In this document: positions 1-6,296 of the stretch, piece by piece | How positions within the stretch are numbered: the stretch's first letter is position 1 | Layout of the letters: the number at the start of each line of letters is the position of its first letter | NCBI GenBank assembly: GCA_016713325.1 | Contig: JADJPJ010000065.1 | Span: 1-10,288 of the forward strand | DNA from: Candidatus Flexifilum affinis | Lineage (GTDB): Bacteria > Chloroflexota > Anaerolineae > Aggregatilineales > Phototrophicaceae | DNA length: 10,288 bases | Reading direction: 5' to 3' | The notes under the pieces: model-generated | Told to the model about the DNA's origin: nothing | What the model saw: only the letters and a program-made list of their open reading frames with translations | Databases searched by the model: none | Translations under genes and position numbers: made by a program

Positions 1-20
1 ATTCCTCTAAACCTTTCGGG

Positions 21-26
21 TACAAT
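21..26 (+). promoter_or_regulatory. possible -10 box of the two-component operon
   Basis: TACAAT at 21-26 matches the sigma-70 -10 consensus at five of six positions and lies 36 bases before the response regulator start. The matching -35 box would fall at or before the window edge, so it cannot be checked. AT-rich sequence is locally concentrated here. This is a weak, half-visible promoter call. Confidence 0.25.
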
Positions 27-62
27 AAGAAGATTGAGTTTCTTCCCGATAGGAAAAGCAGT

Positions 63-746
63 ATGGCTGGGGAACGCATCCTACTGATCGAAGATGAGGC
101 GCGAATCGCGCAGTTCGTCGAGCGCGCGCTCATCTATGAGGGCTACCGTGTGAGTGTGGCGCGCGATGGTCAGACGGGTCTTTCCATTGCTCGCGACAAC
201 CCGCCTGATCTGGTGGTGCTGGACTGGATGCTGCCAGGCCTGGATGGTCTGGAGGTCTGCAAGCGGCTGCGCGCTGCCAGCGAAGTGCCGATTCTGATGC
301 TGACCGCCAAGGACGACATCAAGGATCGCGTGGTGGGACTGGACGCCGGGGCCGACGACTATCTCGTCAAGCCGTTCGAGATCGACGAGCTGATGGCACG
401 CGTGCGGGCGCTCTTTCGCCGCTCCACGCCGCAGTCCAAGCCGGAAATCCTGCGTTTTGCCGACCTCACGCTCGACACCGGCACGCACCGCGCCTACCGG
501 GGCGAGCGGGCGATCGACCTGACGGCCAAGGAGTATGAACTGCTCGAACTGTTCATGCGCAACCCCCGCCAGGTGCTGACCCGCGACGTGATCTTCGACC
601 GGGTCTGGGGCTACGACTTCGGCGGCGAGAGCAACATCATCGAGGTTTACGTGCGCTACCTGCGCCAGAAGACCGAGCAAAACAATGAATCGCGCCTCGT
701 GCACACCGTGCGCGGCGTGGGGTACGTGCTGCGCGAAGAAGAATGA
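63..746 (+). CDS. OmpR/PhoB-family DNA-binding response regulator
   Basis: This is a cytoplasmic transcription factor that is phosphorylated by its partner histidine kinase and then binds promoter DNA. The receiver domain covers about residues 4-118: acidic pair E10/D11, phospho-acceptor D54 in VVLDWMLPG, switch T81 in MLTA, and K103 in the VKPF motif. A short linker leads to an OmpR/PhoB winged-helix domain at about 130-225, with the family's [16 protein letters not shown], the VYVRYLRQK recognition-helix region and a C-terminal VRGVGYVL hairpin. At 227 residues it has the usual family length and nothing is missing. The ATG at 63 is preceded by AGGA at 51-54, an 8-base spacing. Its stop overlaps the kinase start by ATGA, so the two are co-translated. 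The regulated genes cannot be told from sequence; PhoB, MprA and similar names would be guesses. Confidence 0.95.
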   Translation: MAGERILLIEDEARIAQFVERALIYEGYRVSVARDGQTGLSIARDNPPDLVVLDWMLPGLDGLEVCKRLRAASEVPILMLTAKDDIKDRVVGLDAGADDYLVKPFEIDELMARVRALFRRSTPQSKPEILRFADLTLDTGTHRAYRGERAIDLTAKEYELLELFMRNPRQVLTRDVIFDRVWGYDFGGESNIIEVYVRYLRQKTEQNNESRLVHTVRGVGYVLREEE

Positions 747-2329
747 CGATACGTGCCAAGCTCACCCTGCTCTACTCCGGTCTGCTGGCCATCATCATCG
801 TGGTCTTTGGCGTGCTCGTCTTCGCCGTCAACCGCTGGGTGCTGGTTTCCAGTGTCGACCGCACGCTGGCCGACACGGCCGATAAGATCTGGAAGAACAG
901 CCGTGTTGAAGAGATTCGCGAGTTCGGCGATGTCTCTCAGATTGTGATCTTCCTGCCCCGCGACCTCGATTTCTTCGCGGCGTCCGGGGTGGTGGTGCAG
1001 GTGTGGGGGCTGGATGGGGACGAACCCCATCTGCTGCGCGCGTCATCCGACCTGGGAGCCTACAGCGCCCCGCTCGATCCCAACGCGCTCACATCGGCCG
1101 CCTATGGCACCCTCCCGCTCGACAGCGGCGTCGGCAGCTACTACAACACGGTGCGCGTCAACAATGGCGACTGGCGCGTGCTGACTCTGCCCTACGAGGT
1201 GCGCGGCTGGCGCGTGGCCATCCAGGCCGCCACGTCGTTTGAGGCCATCAACGCCGCCAGCAGTGGGCTGGTGGTGATCATGCTGGTGACGATCAGCACG
1301 GCACTGGTCGGCTCGATGATCATCGGCATGATGCTGACCAACCGCGTCCTGGAGCCGATTCAGAACATCACTATCACGGCGGCGCAGATCACGGCGGCCG
1401 ACGACCTCAAGACCCGCCTGACCTGGACCGGGCCGAACGACGAACTGGGGCAGTTGGTCTCCGTCTTCAACGCCACCATGGAGCGGCTCGAGCACCTCTT
1501 CACCGTGCAGCAGCGCTTCGTCGCCGACGTCTCGCACGAGCTGCGCACCCCGCTCACGGCCATCCGCGGCCACTTCGACCTGATCAAGCGCTACGGCATG
1601 GACCCGGACTCGCTGGAGGCCATCGAGGCGGAGATCAGCCGCATGTCCCGGCTGGTGACCGACCTGCTCATGCTGGCGCGGGCCGACTACGGCGGGCTGC
1701 ATCTGAACAAGCAGCCGGTCGATCTGGACGTGCTGGTCGAGGAGACGGTGCGCGAGGCCCGCATGCTGGCCGGCGAGCGCATGCTGCAGATCGGCATCGG
1801 CGACTTCATCCCCGTGCAGGTGCAGGGCGACCCGGACCGGCTCAAGCAGCTTCTGCTCAATCTGGTCGGCAATGCCATCAAGTTCACGCCGGATGGCGGC
1901 AAGATCACGGTCAGCCTGTCGCGTACCGACACGCAGGCGGTGGTCGACGTCGTCGATACCGGCATCGGCATCTCGCCGGAAGACCAGAAGCGCATCTTCG
2001 ACCGTTTTTATCAGGCGGACAGCTCACGCGCACGAGAGACCGGCGAGGGTGCCGGCCTGGGGTTGTCGATCGCCCAGTGGATTGTCGAGGCGCACGGGGG
2101 ACATATCGAAGTCACCAGCGCGCCGAACCAGGGCAGTAAGTTCACCGTCCAGCTGCCGCACAGCGAGCCGGTGCAGGGCGGCATTCACAGCGCGGTCACC
2201 CGACCCCGTCTGAATATCCTGCGGCGCGGAAGTCCCCCTCAGGGGGGTGGGTACAGCGGCGGAGGCCACTCCAGTGGCGGCCACTCCGCGGCGGGTCACG
2301 TGAGTGACACCACGCTGCTCAAGCCTTGA
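743..2329 (+). CDS. HAMP-domain sensor histidine kinase
   Basis: This is an inner-membrane sensor kinase that autophosphorylates on histidine and passes the phosphate to the regulator encoded just upstream, whose stop codon it overlaps (ATGA, 743-746). Order of parts: TM1 at about residues 8-30; an extracytoplasmic sensor region at about 31-173 with no domain I recognise; TM2 at about 175-197; HAMP at about 198-250; and a HisKA helix pair with phospho-acceptor H265 in [13 protein letters not shown]. The HATPase domain has the N box around N377 ([13 protein letters not shown]), the G1 box from D405 (DTGIGIS) and the G2 box at 434-441 (GEGAGLGL). All catalytic boxes are intact. After the kinase core ends near residue 473, a tail of about 55 residues follows, rich in Gly, Ser and His ([13 protein letters not shown]), which is not part of the usual fold. 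The signal sensed is unknown. Confidence 0.95.
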   Translation: MTIRAKLTLLYSGLLAIIIVVFGVLVFAVNRWVLVSSVDRTLADTADKIWKNSRVEEIREFGDVSQIVIFLPRDLDFFAASGVVVQVWGLDGDEPHLLRASSDLGAYSAPLDPNALTSAAYGTLPLDSGVGSYYNTVRVNNGDWRVLTLPYEVRGWRVAIQAATSFEAINAASSGLVVIMLVTISTALVGSMIIGMMLTNRVLEPIQNITITAAQITAADDLKTRLTWTGPNDELGQLVSVFNATMERLEHLFTVQQRFVADVSHELRTPLTAIRGHFDLIKRYGMDPDSLEAIEAEISRMSRLVTDLLMLARADYGGLHLNKQPVDLDVLVEETVREARMLAGERMLQIGIGDFIPVQVQGDPDRLKQLLLNLVGNAIKFTPDGGKITVSLSRTDTQAVVDVVDTGIGISPEDQKRIFDRFYQADSSRARETGEGAGLGLSIAQWIVEAHGGHIEVTSAPNQGSKFTVQLPHSEPVQGGIHSAVTRPRLNILRRGSPPQGGGYSGGGHSSGGHSAAGHVSDTTLLKP

Positions 2330-2344
2330 GTTCGCGGTCCTTCG

Positions 2345-2743
2345 TCAGACCTTGACGTTGCGCGGCGGCGCGACGGGCGGTTCTTCGCCATCGACCTGGA
2401 AGCGCGCGATACTGGACAGCAGAATCTTGATCAGGTGCGGGTCGGCCAGCGTGTAGTAGACATGCCGGCCGATTTTGTTCCACGTGACCAGTTCCATCTC
2501 GCGGAGATACTTGAGCTGGTGCGACACGGCCGGCTGATCCATCCCCAGGGCGGCGGTCAGATCCGAGACGCTCCACTCCTGATCGGCCAGGGCGCGAATC
2601 ATGCGGACACGGGTCGGGTCAGACAGGGCCTGGAAATACCGCGCGACCAGCCGGGCATCTCCCAGAGTCATGACTTCGTATTTCTTTTTGCGTTTGGAGT
2701 CGGCTGCCTGCCCGCCGTCACCGAGGGTTGAAGGTTGCGCCAT
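2345..2743 (-). CDS. ArsR/SmtB-family winged-helix repressor
   Basis: This is a small dimeric winged-helix transcription regulator of 132 residues. After a charged N-terminal arm (KRKKK, 18-21), the family core runs about 30-118: LSDPTRVRMIRAL, a helix-turn-helix around 57-81 with the recognition sequence PAVSHQLKYL, and a beta wing near 88-99. The two cysteines of the ArsR metal motif ELCVCDL are replaced by serines (S58 and S60 in EWSVSDL), and the protein has no cysteine at all. In the SmtB/CzrA alpha-5 zinc site the first two ligands are kept (D101, H103), but the other two positions are R114 and V117. It therefore probably does not sense metals in a known way. A GGT-containing Shine-Dalgarno (AGGT, 2753-2756) lies 9 bases before the ATG. 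The gene converges on the kinase with a 15-base gap. Its targets are unknown, but it may regulate itself. Confidence 0.9.
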   Translation of the reverse strand: MAQPSTLGDGGQAADSKRKKKYEVMTLGDARLVARYFQALSDPTRVRMIRALADQEWSVSDLTAALGMDQPAVSHQLKYLREMELVTWNKIGRHVYYTLADPHLIKILLSSIARFQVDGEEPPVAPPRNVKV

Positions 2744-2790
2744 TTCGAGTCTACCTGAACCGTTCTTTTATGAATGATCGGTTTCGTCAA

Positions 2791-2830
2791 GACCTATCGT
2801 AGGGTTCGGAACAAGCTTCGGCAATAGGTC
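2791..2830 (-). promoter_or_regulatory. candidate arsR promoter inside an inverted repeat
   Basis: Read on the minus strand, TTGCCG (2824-2819) and TACGAT (2801-2796) form a -35/-10 pair with an exact 17-base spacer, four of six matches each. The perfect 7-base inverted repeat GACCTAT (2791-2797) and ATAGGTC (2824-2830) overlaps both boxes. A start site would lie near 2790, giving a leader of about 45 bases before the ArsR-family start. ArsR regulators commonly bind inverted repeats over their own promoter, so autoregulation is a reasonable inference. The arms are far apart (26 bases between them), more than a usual ArsR operator. Confidence 0.35.
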
Positions 2831-2964
2831 TATAGTTGCACGATGAAGCATGCATATCCGCAATGGTATCCCCATTGTACGTGGTTTTTTGCGGTTTGTG
2901 TCCGGGAAAATTGATCCTGCCTCACCCCCGAGTAGGGACGCCATTCTAGGCCTGCCGTAGTTCT

Positions 2965-3094
2965 ACACCCCCTACCCCCGGCCCCTCCCCCCGCTGGCGC
3001 AATGGAGGGGAGCAGGCTTGCGTCACCTAGCTGGTGAGCGGGCCGTGTGGTTTCCCTCCCCTACGAAGTGGGGAGGGCCTAAGGAGGGGTTGAG
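2965..3094. repeat. about 130-bp nested palindromic repeat, copy A
   Basis: This intergenic element is built from two G/C-rich hairpins. The left one pairs CCCCTCCCC with GGAGGGGAG around 2982-3012. The right one pairs TTCCCTCCCC with GTGGGGAGGG around 3051-3077. The outer ends (C-rich at 2965-2990, G-rich at 3071-3092) are also roughly complementary, so the whole unit can fold on itself. A second copy lies at 5330-5458. Conserved blocks are 2981-3013 and 3040-3094; the central 25 or so bases differ between copies. No coding frame is supported. It looks like a non-autonomous repeat of the REP or MITE kind, and no transposase is nearby. Confidence 0.7.
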
Positions 3095-3175
3095 ACATCG
3101 TACATGGTGTATTGGGACTACCCACGGTATCAAGCGCTCAACTACGGACAAGCCTTTCTTGGCATCCGACATGGT

Positions 3176-3199
3176 GGACGCGAAAAATCGCGTTCCTAC
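3176..3199. repeat. short CGCGA/TCGCG hairpin repeat
   Basis: CGCGA (3179-3183) and TCGCG (3188-3192) form a perfect 5-base stem with an A-rich loop. Flanking GGA and TTCC extend the pairing with one bulged base. The form, with the neighbouring CCTACG, resembles the dispersed 'CGCGA-TCGCG' palindromes I recall from Chloroflexota intergenic regions; that resemblance is from memory and unverified. The surrounding 3095-3235 holds no gene that I can support. Confidence 0.45.
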
Positions 3200-3235
3200 G
3201 CCACCCGTCTATTCATCGATCCGTCGAAAACATAC

Positions 3236-3266
3236 CCCTGCCCGGAGAGGGTGGGGGGAGAGGAGG
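3236..3266. repeat. G/A-rich repeat fragment abutting the SH3b gene end
   Basis: The block CCTGCCCGGAGAGGGTGGGG, followed by a GAGAGGAGG run, ends directly at the stop codon of the SH3b gene (3267-3269). On the minus strand it reads as C/T-rich sequence with CCCTCTCC and a partner AGGGG, resembling one arm of a third palindromic repeat type. It is related in composition but not in sequence to the 130-bp element. It could also act as a weak transcription end for the minus-strand genes, but there is no T-tract directly after it. Confidence 0.35.
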
Positions 3267-4678
3267 TTACTCCCCGCCCTCCGGGTCCGGGAAGGCGTTG
3301 CCAAACGATCCTGGGACCGGCGTCGCGGTCGGCGGCGCGGGCGGCACCGGCGCGTTCCAGTCGATAGGCAGCGCTTCCAGAAAAGCCTGCGTGTCGAGCG
3401 TGAGCAGCGACATCCAGCCGGTGGTGCCGCCGGCGTTGACCTTCAGCCATTCGCCGTCGTAGGGGCTGCGCGCCACCAGATCGACCAGTGTGCCGTTGCC
3501 GACGCGGGCCACCGCCTGGAAGCGGGTGCTTGGACCGGTGCGCAGATTGGCCCCATCGGCGGCGCGGACGCGGGCACGCGTGCCCAGCTCGCCCAGGCGC
3601 TGGGGGGCAGCGGCGTCGCCGTGTACAGTGCGTTGATCGAGCCGATGTTGCGGACCAGCAGTTCGGCGAAGACCCAGCCCGTCTCGCCGCTGTCGAGCTG
3701 GACGTGATACCAGATCTGATCGGGGCTGGCGCCGAGCAGGGTCAGCACCTCGCCGCCCGGCAGCTCGCGCAGCACCGCCGCGTAGACGTCGGGGGCGGTG
3801 CGCAGGTTGACCGTGCCGCTCGTCGTCAGGTATCCCGGCTGCGGCAGCAGCAGCGGCCGGTCGAAGAGGGCGACGGGCAGGTTTTGCAGCGGCGCCGGGT
3901 CGATCAGCTCGGGCAGCGTCGGCCCGCTGATCGGGAACGAGAAGTTGCCCGGCGCGTAGTTGACGCGAATCTGCTGGCCGGGCAGCGCCGACTGCCGCTG
4001 ACCCTGGCTGAAGACCGTGGCGCGGCCGGAGATCATGGAGACGATCATCTGCGACTCGGTGGTGCGCACCAAAGCCGTTCCGATGATGGCCACCGATGCG
4101 CCGTTGATCACCAGATTGGCCTGCTGGCCGAGCGGCGTTTGCAGCACCAGCCCGCTCAGCGGCGCGGCGGCGCAGGTCGGCAGTGCGGGGTTGGTCACGA
4201 GCAGGCTGCTGGTCCACGGCGGGAAATCGGCCGGGGTGACGTCGTACATGGTGATGTCGCCGACCAGCAGGAAGGTGGCGTTGCTGGCTTCCGGCAGACG
4301 CAGCCAGGCGATGCCGGCGCTGACGTTCTCGACCACGATCGGCTGGGTGTCGATGGCATCGATCTCCGCCACTTCGACCAGAGCGCCCACGGACGAGAAT
4401 GCCCCCGCCAGCACGAGCGACGGTTCGACGCCGGGCGCGGCCCCGCCGTTGCAGGCGTAGCCCACCGGCTTGTTGACGCAGGCGTTGCTGGCCGTCGTCC
4501 ACAGGTGGCTGAGCACCGGCGCGCACTGCTCTGCCGACATGGGCGGCAGGCCGCTCTGCGCGCTGAGCGGCAGCGTCAGGCCGGCGACCAGAATGGCGGC
4601 GAAGATCAGCAGCAGGAACAGGCGTCCGCCGCCAAGACTCTGCGCCAGAGGACGAAACATCGCACGCCGTCGAATCAT
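3267..4678 (-). CDS. exported SH3b-repeat protein with FecR-like middle, one frameshift
   Basis: This is a predicted secreted or surface protein of about 470 residues once one frame break is repaired. The start is the ATG at 4678 (MIRRRAMF), which overlaps the GNAT stop as ATGA. A signal peptide covers about residues 1-40 (LFLLLIFAAILVAGLTLPL, then SA before QS). The middle, about 165-245, with GTALVRTTES, SGRATVFSQGQ and ALPGQQ, resembles a FecR-type beta domain (tentative). Two SH3b domains follow: about 287-342 (GTVNLRTAPD to GETGWV), and about 375-425 of the restored frame (GANLRTGPSTRFQ to GTTGWM). The C-terminus is a Pro/Thr linker. The frame breaks at codons 358-359 in a run of six C (plus-strand G 3602-3607). 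As written, the first frame ends at 3443. One extra C joins PLPP to QRLGELGTRARVRAADGA and runs to the stop at 3267. The function is unknown; SH3b domains often bind cell-wall or peptide ligands. Confidence 0.75.
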
Positions 4679-5253
4679 CGCGTTTGAATCCTTGTGACCA
4701 GCGTCGGCAGGTCCGACCACCCGTAGCCGTCTTCCTGAAAGGCGTTGTCCACTTCCGGGACGGGGCGCTGAGCGACGTATACCCCGCGGAGCCGGTCGCG
4801 GTAGAAGGCGACTGCCGGGTTGAACGTCACCACCCAGACGATCATGCGCCTGAAGCCGACTGATATCAAGCCTAGCGTAAGCGCGCCCACCAGTGCATGA
4901 CCGATTCCCTCTGATTGGGCGGCGGGCAGCACGTAGATCTGGTACAGCTCGGCCTCATAGCCGTATGACTCGCCCTGCGCCGCGCCGCCGGCGGTGAAGC
5001 CGACCACCTGCCCGGCCCGCTCGGCGACAAAGGTGAGGCGTCCCGGCTCGTTCGTCAGGCAGCGCTGCCAGCGCTCGGTTTCGGGGATGGGATCGAGGTT
5101 TTTGCGGGCGACGTGTTCCGGGCGCATATGCGGGATGAACTGCGCCTTCCACGTCTCCAGGTGGGCGTGGGCGATGCTGGCGGCATCCGCGACCACGGCG
5201 GGCCGAATCGTGAAGCCGGGCTGGACGTTCAGGGGTCGCTCGGGTGCGCTCAT
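4675..5253 (-). CDS. GNAT-family N-acetyltransferase
   Basis: This is a cytoplasmic acetyltransferase of 192 residues that would move an acetyl group from acetyl-CoA to an amine; the acceptor is unknown. The GNAT fold is visible in order: FTIRPAVVADAASIAHAHLETW at about 14-35 (beta 1 and alpha 1), LTFVAERAGQVVGFTAGG at about 73-90, and motif A with YQIYVLPAAQ and the acetyl-CoA pyrophosphate loop QSEGIG at 113-118. Motif B is NPAVAFY at 145-151. The length is normal for a single-domain GNAT. The ATG at 5253 is the first start in frame, and no clear Shine-Dalgarno is seen. The stop overlaps the start of the SH3b gene, so the two are probably translated together. A promoter with a dyad lies 34 bases upstream. 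Confidence 0.88.
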   Translation of the reverse strand: MSAPERPLNVQPGFTIRPAVVADAASIAHAHLETWKAQFIPHMRPEHVARKNLDPIPETERWQRCLTNEPGRLTFVAERAGQVVGFTAGGAAQGESYGYEAELYQIYVLPAAQSEGIGHALVGALTLGLISVGFRRMIVWVVTFNPAVAFYRDRLRGVYVAQRPVPEVDNAFQEDGYGWSDLPTLVTRIQTR

Positions 5254-5286
5254 GGAGGTCGGGTGGCTGAGCCAACCGGAACGCCG

Positions 5287-5309
5287 ATTGTAGCAGAATT
5301 TGTGCTACA
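5287..5309 (-). promoter_or_regulatory. extended -10 promoter overlapped by a 7-bp dyad, upstream of GNAT
   Basis: On the minus strand TGCTACAAT is an extended -10 element (TG, one base, TACAAT at 5292-5287), about 34 bases before the GNAT start. No good -35 box is present. The perfect inverted repeat TGTAGCA (5289-5295) and TGCTACA (5303-5309), with a 7-base spacer, covers the -10 box. This is the layout of an operator for a dimeric repressor, which I infer but cannot name. Confidence 0.4.
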
Positions 5310-5329
5310 GTAGGCGCGATGCAAGCCAA

Positions 5330-5458
5330 GAGCACCCCCGCCCCAGCCCCTCCCCGCTTACGCAAGGGAGGGGAGCGAAACCACGACGACCAGAGGTTAT
5401 CGGGCGGTGTGTTTCCCTCCCCCCGGAGTGGGGGAGGGACCAAGGAGGGGGGTTAGCG
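5330..5458. repeat. about 130-bp nested palindromic repeat, copy B
   Basis: This is the second copy of the element at 2965-3094. The left hairpin block GCCCCTCCCCGCTTACGCAA and GGGAGGGGAG sits at 5346-5376. The right block, TTCCCTCCCC then GAGTGGGGGAGGG and CAAGGAGGGG, sits at 5412-5450. The centre between the blocks differs from copy A. It occupies the promoter region of the galactokinase-like fragment. An in-frame ATG at 5407 lies inside the repeat and is not a credible gene start. Confidence 0.7.
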
Positions 5459-5514
5459 CATCGCAAATTGCGGATCTGCCCACGACGGCGGACCTTCTCA
5501 CGAACCGAGGCGTC

Positions 5515-5979
5515 GTGACCAACGAACCCAATAATCCGCCGGTGCGTCTGCTGGTGCACTACCAGAGCCTGTGCGAGCAGGAGGCGCCCGATCTGGTGGT
5601 AGCGGTGCCGGGCCGGGCCATCTGGGCGGCGGTCCGCCTCAATCTCAGCGGCTTCGTCAAAGTGATCGACGCCGACAGCAAGCGCCAGGTCCGTTTCACC
5701 GCGCGCAGCGCCCGCCGCCGCGAGACTCTGCTGGGCCGCCCGCTGCCGGCCTGGGCCGGTTACGTCGCCGGGGTGACGGCGCTGATCGACGTGGACGCCA
5801 TGCCAGGCGTGGAGATACTCATTTGCAGCGACGAACCGGCCGGCCCGCGGCGCGACCATTCCCAGGGGATGCTGATGGCGGCGCTGTGGCACCAGGTGAA
5901 CAACCTGCCTCTGGACGAGCACGCCCTGTTCCAGTTGGCCGAGGCTGCGCGCCGCGAATACGTCGAGCAGGTGGGGTAA
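5515..5979 (+). CDS. truncated, degenerate galactokinase-like (GHMP kinase) N-terminal part
   Basis: This open frame of 154 residues from the GTG at 5515 (GAGG at 5507-5510 upstream) aligns by eye with the N-terminal third of galactokinases. VAVPGR at about 29-34 matches the APGR start of the sugar-binding motif, followed by GFVKVID where the family has GFVLPMAID. PAWAGYVAGVTALI at about 78-91 matches the conserved W-x-Y-x-x-GV segment. The next part, PGVEILICSDEPAG, then LMAALW, follows the line of the ATP-loop region. However, GEHTDY is replaced by unrelated residues, and the GLSSSAA phosphate loop reads PRRDHSQGML. The frame stops (TAA, 5977-5979) after VEQVG, and the next codons read CGI, where active family members have GVxCGIMDQ. 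It is about 40% of normal length and should not be an active kinase. It is probably a decaying relic, though a shortened divergent protein is possible. Confidence 0.5.
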   Translation: MTNEPNNPPVRLLVHYQSLCEQEAPDLVVAVPGRAIWAAVRLNLSGFVKVIDADSKRQVRFTARSARRRETLLGRPLPAWAGYVAGVTALIDVDAMPGVEILICSDEPAGPRRDHSQGMLMAALWHQVNNLPLDEHALFQLAEAARREYVEQVG

Positions 5980-6044
5980 TGCGGAATCCCGGCACGCGCG
6001 GCACTTGGCTGCTACGGGCTGGTTCTCCAGCGGTTGCGCTGCTC

Positions 6045-6173
6045 CGCCGAGGGCTGAAGCCCGTCGGCTAGACAAAGACAAGCTCACTAAAGGAGCTTTA
6101 ACTGCGCCCCTGCTTTTTCGGTTCCTTCAGCGGACCTGTCGGTTCGGTAGCCGACGCGCTTTAGCCCTCGGCG
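6045..6173. repeat. palindromic element with 26-bp inverted arms
   Basis: Arms at 6045-6070 and 6148-6173 are inverted complements with two mismatches over 26 bases. Each arm is itself a hairpin (CCGAGGGCT and AGCCC/GTCGG, loop GA). Between them lie about 77 bases including a perfect AAGCTC (6080-6085) and GAGCTT (6093-6098) stem. No coding frame of note is inside. The structure is that of a non-autonomous palindromic repeat (REP-like or MITE). Together with the flanking galactokinase-like pieces it fills 5980-6296, a stretch with no intact gene. Confidence 0.6.
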
Positions 6174-6197
6174 GCGCTGCCTTAAACGAAGCTTGCC

Positions 6198-6260
6198 GCT
6201 GATGGCGGCGCTGTGGCACCAGGCGAACAGATCGTCACTGGACGAGGACGCACTGTTGCG
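6198..6260 (+). pseudogene. second partial copy of a galactokinase-like segment
   Basis: This fragment repeats 5871-5933 of the galactokinase-like gene. The first 26 bases are identical and about 50 of the first 64 match overall. Translated, LMAALWHQANRSSLDEDALL parallels LMAALWHQVNNLPLDEHALF in the first copy. It has no start, and homology ends abruptly near 6260 before the WD40 gene end. It begins 25 bases after the palindromic element. It is best read as the remains of a duplicated or rearranged locus. Confidence 0.6.
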
Positions 6261-6296
6261 CGCATATCCGAAAAACGATGTACCGGCGAGCTGTGT

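Noticed and set aside
2964..3266. CRISPR array or tandem repeat array
   Set aside because: The repeats are palindromic, of different types, and not regularly spaced; there are no identical spacer-separated units and no cas gene.
3602..3607. Programmed -1 ribosomal frameshift as the main explanation for the SH3b break
   Set aside because: No downstream pseudoknot was identified, and similar single-base breaks occur in three other genes, so sequence error or mutation is simpler. It is kept only as an option in the finding.
3018..3707. Plus-strand open frame of 229 codons over the repeat cluster
   Set aside because: It runs through three repeats and into antisense of the SH3b gene, and no homology is recognisable.
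3267..4526. Second long minus-strand frame overlapping the SH3b gene, taken as a separate gene
   Set aside because: Only its last hundred or so codons (3267 to about 3600) look real, and these continue the SH3b protein after the C-run. The earlier part is an Arg/Ala-rich shadow.
3488..4687. Plus-strand open frame of 399 codons antisense to the SH3b gene
   Set aside because: Its product is low-complexity Arg/Gln/Gly-rich. The opposite strand has a signal peptide and two SH3b domains, so this is a GC-driven shadow.
5407..5514. Upstream extension of the galactokinase-like frame to the ATG at 5407
   Set aside because: The first codons are palindromic repeat sequence with no ribosome binding site. 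The GTG at 5515 has GAGG upstream and lies just before recognisable homology.
5305..6087. Minus-strand open frame of 260 codons across the galactokinase-like region
   Set aside because: It is antisense to the galactokinase-like frame, starts and ends inside palindromic repeats, has no family motif and is of biased composition.
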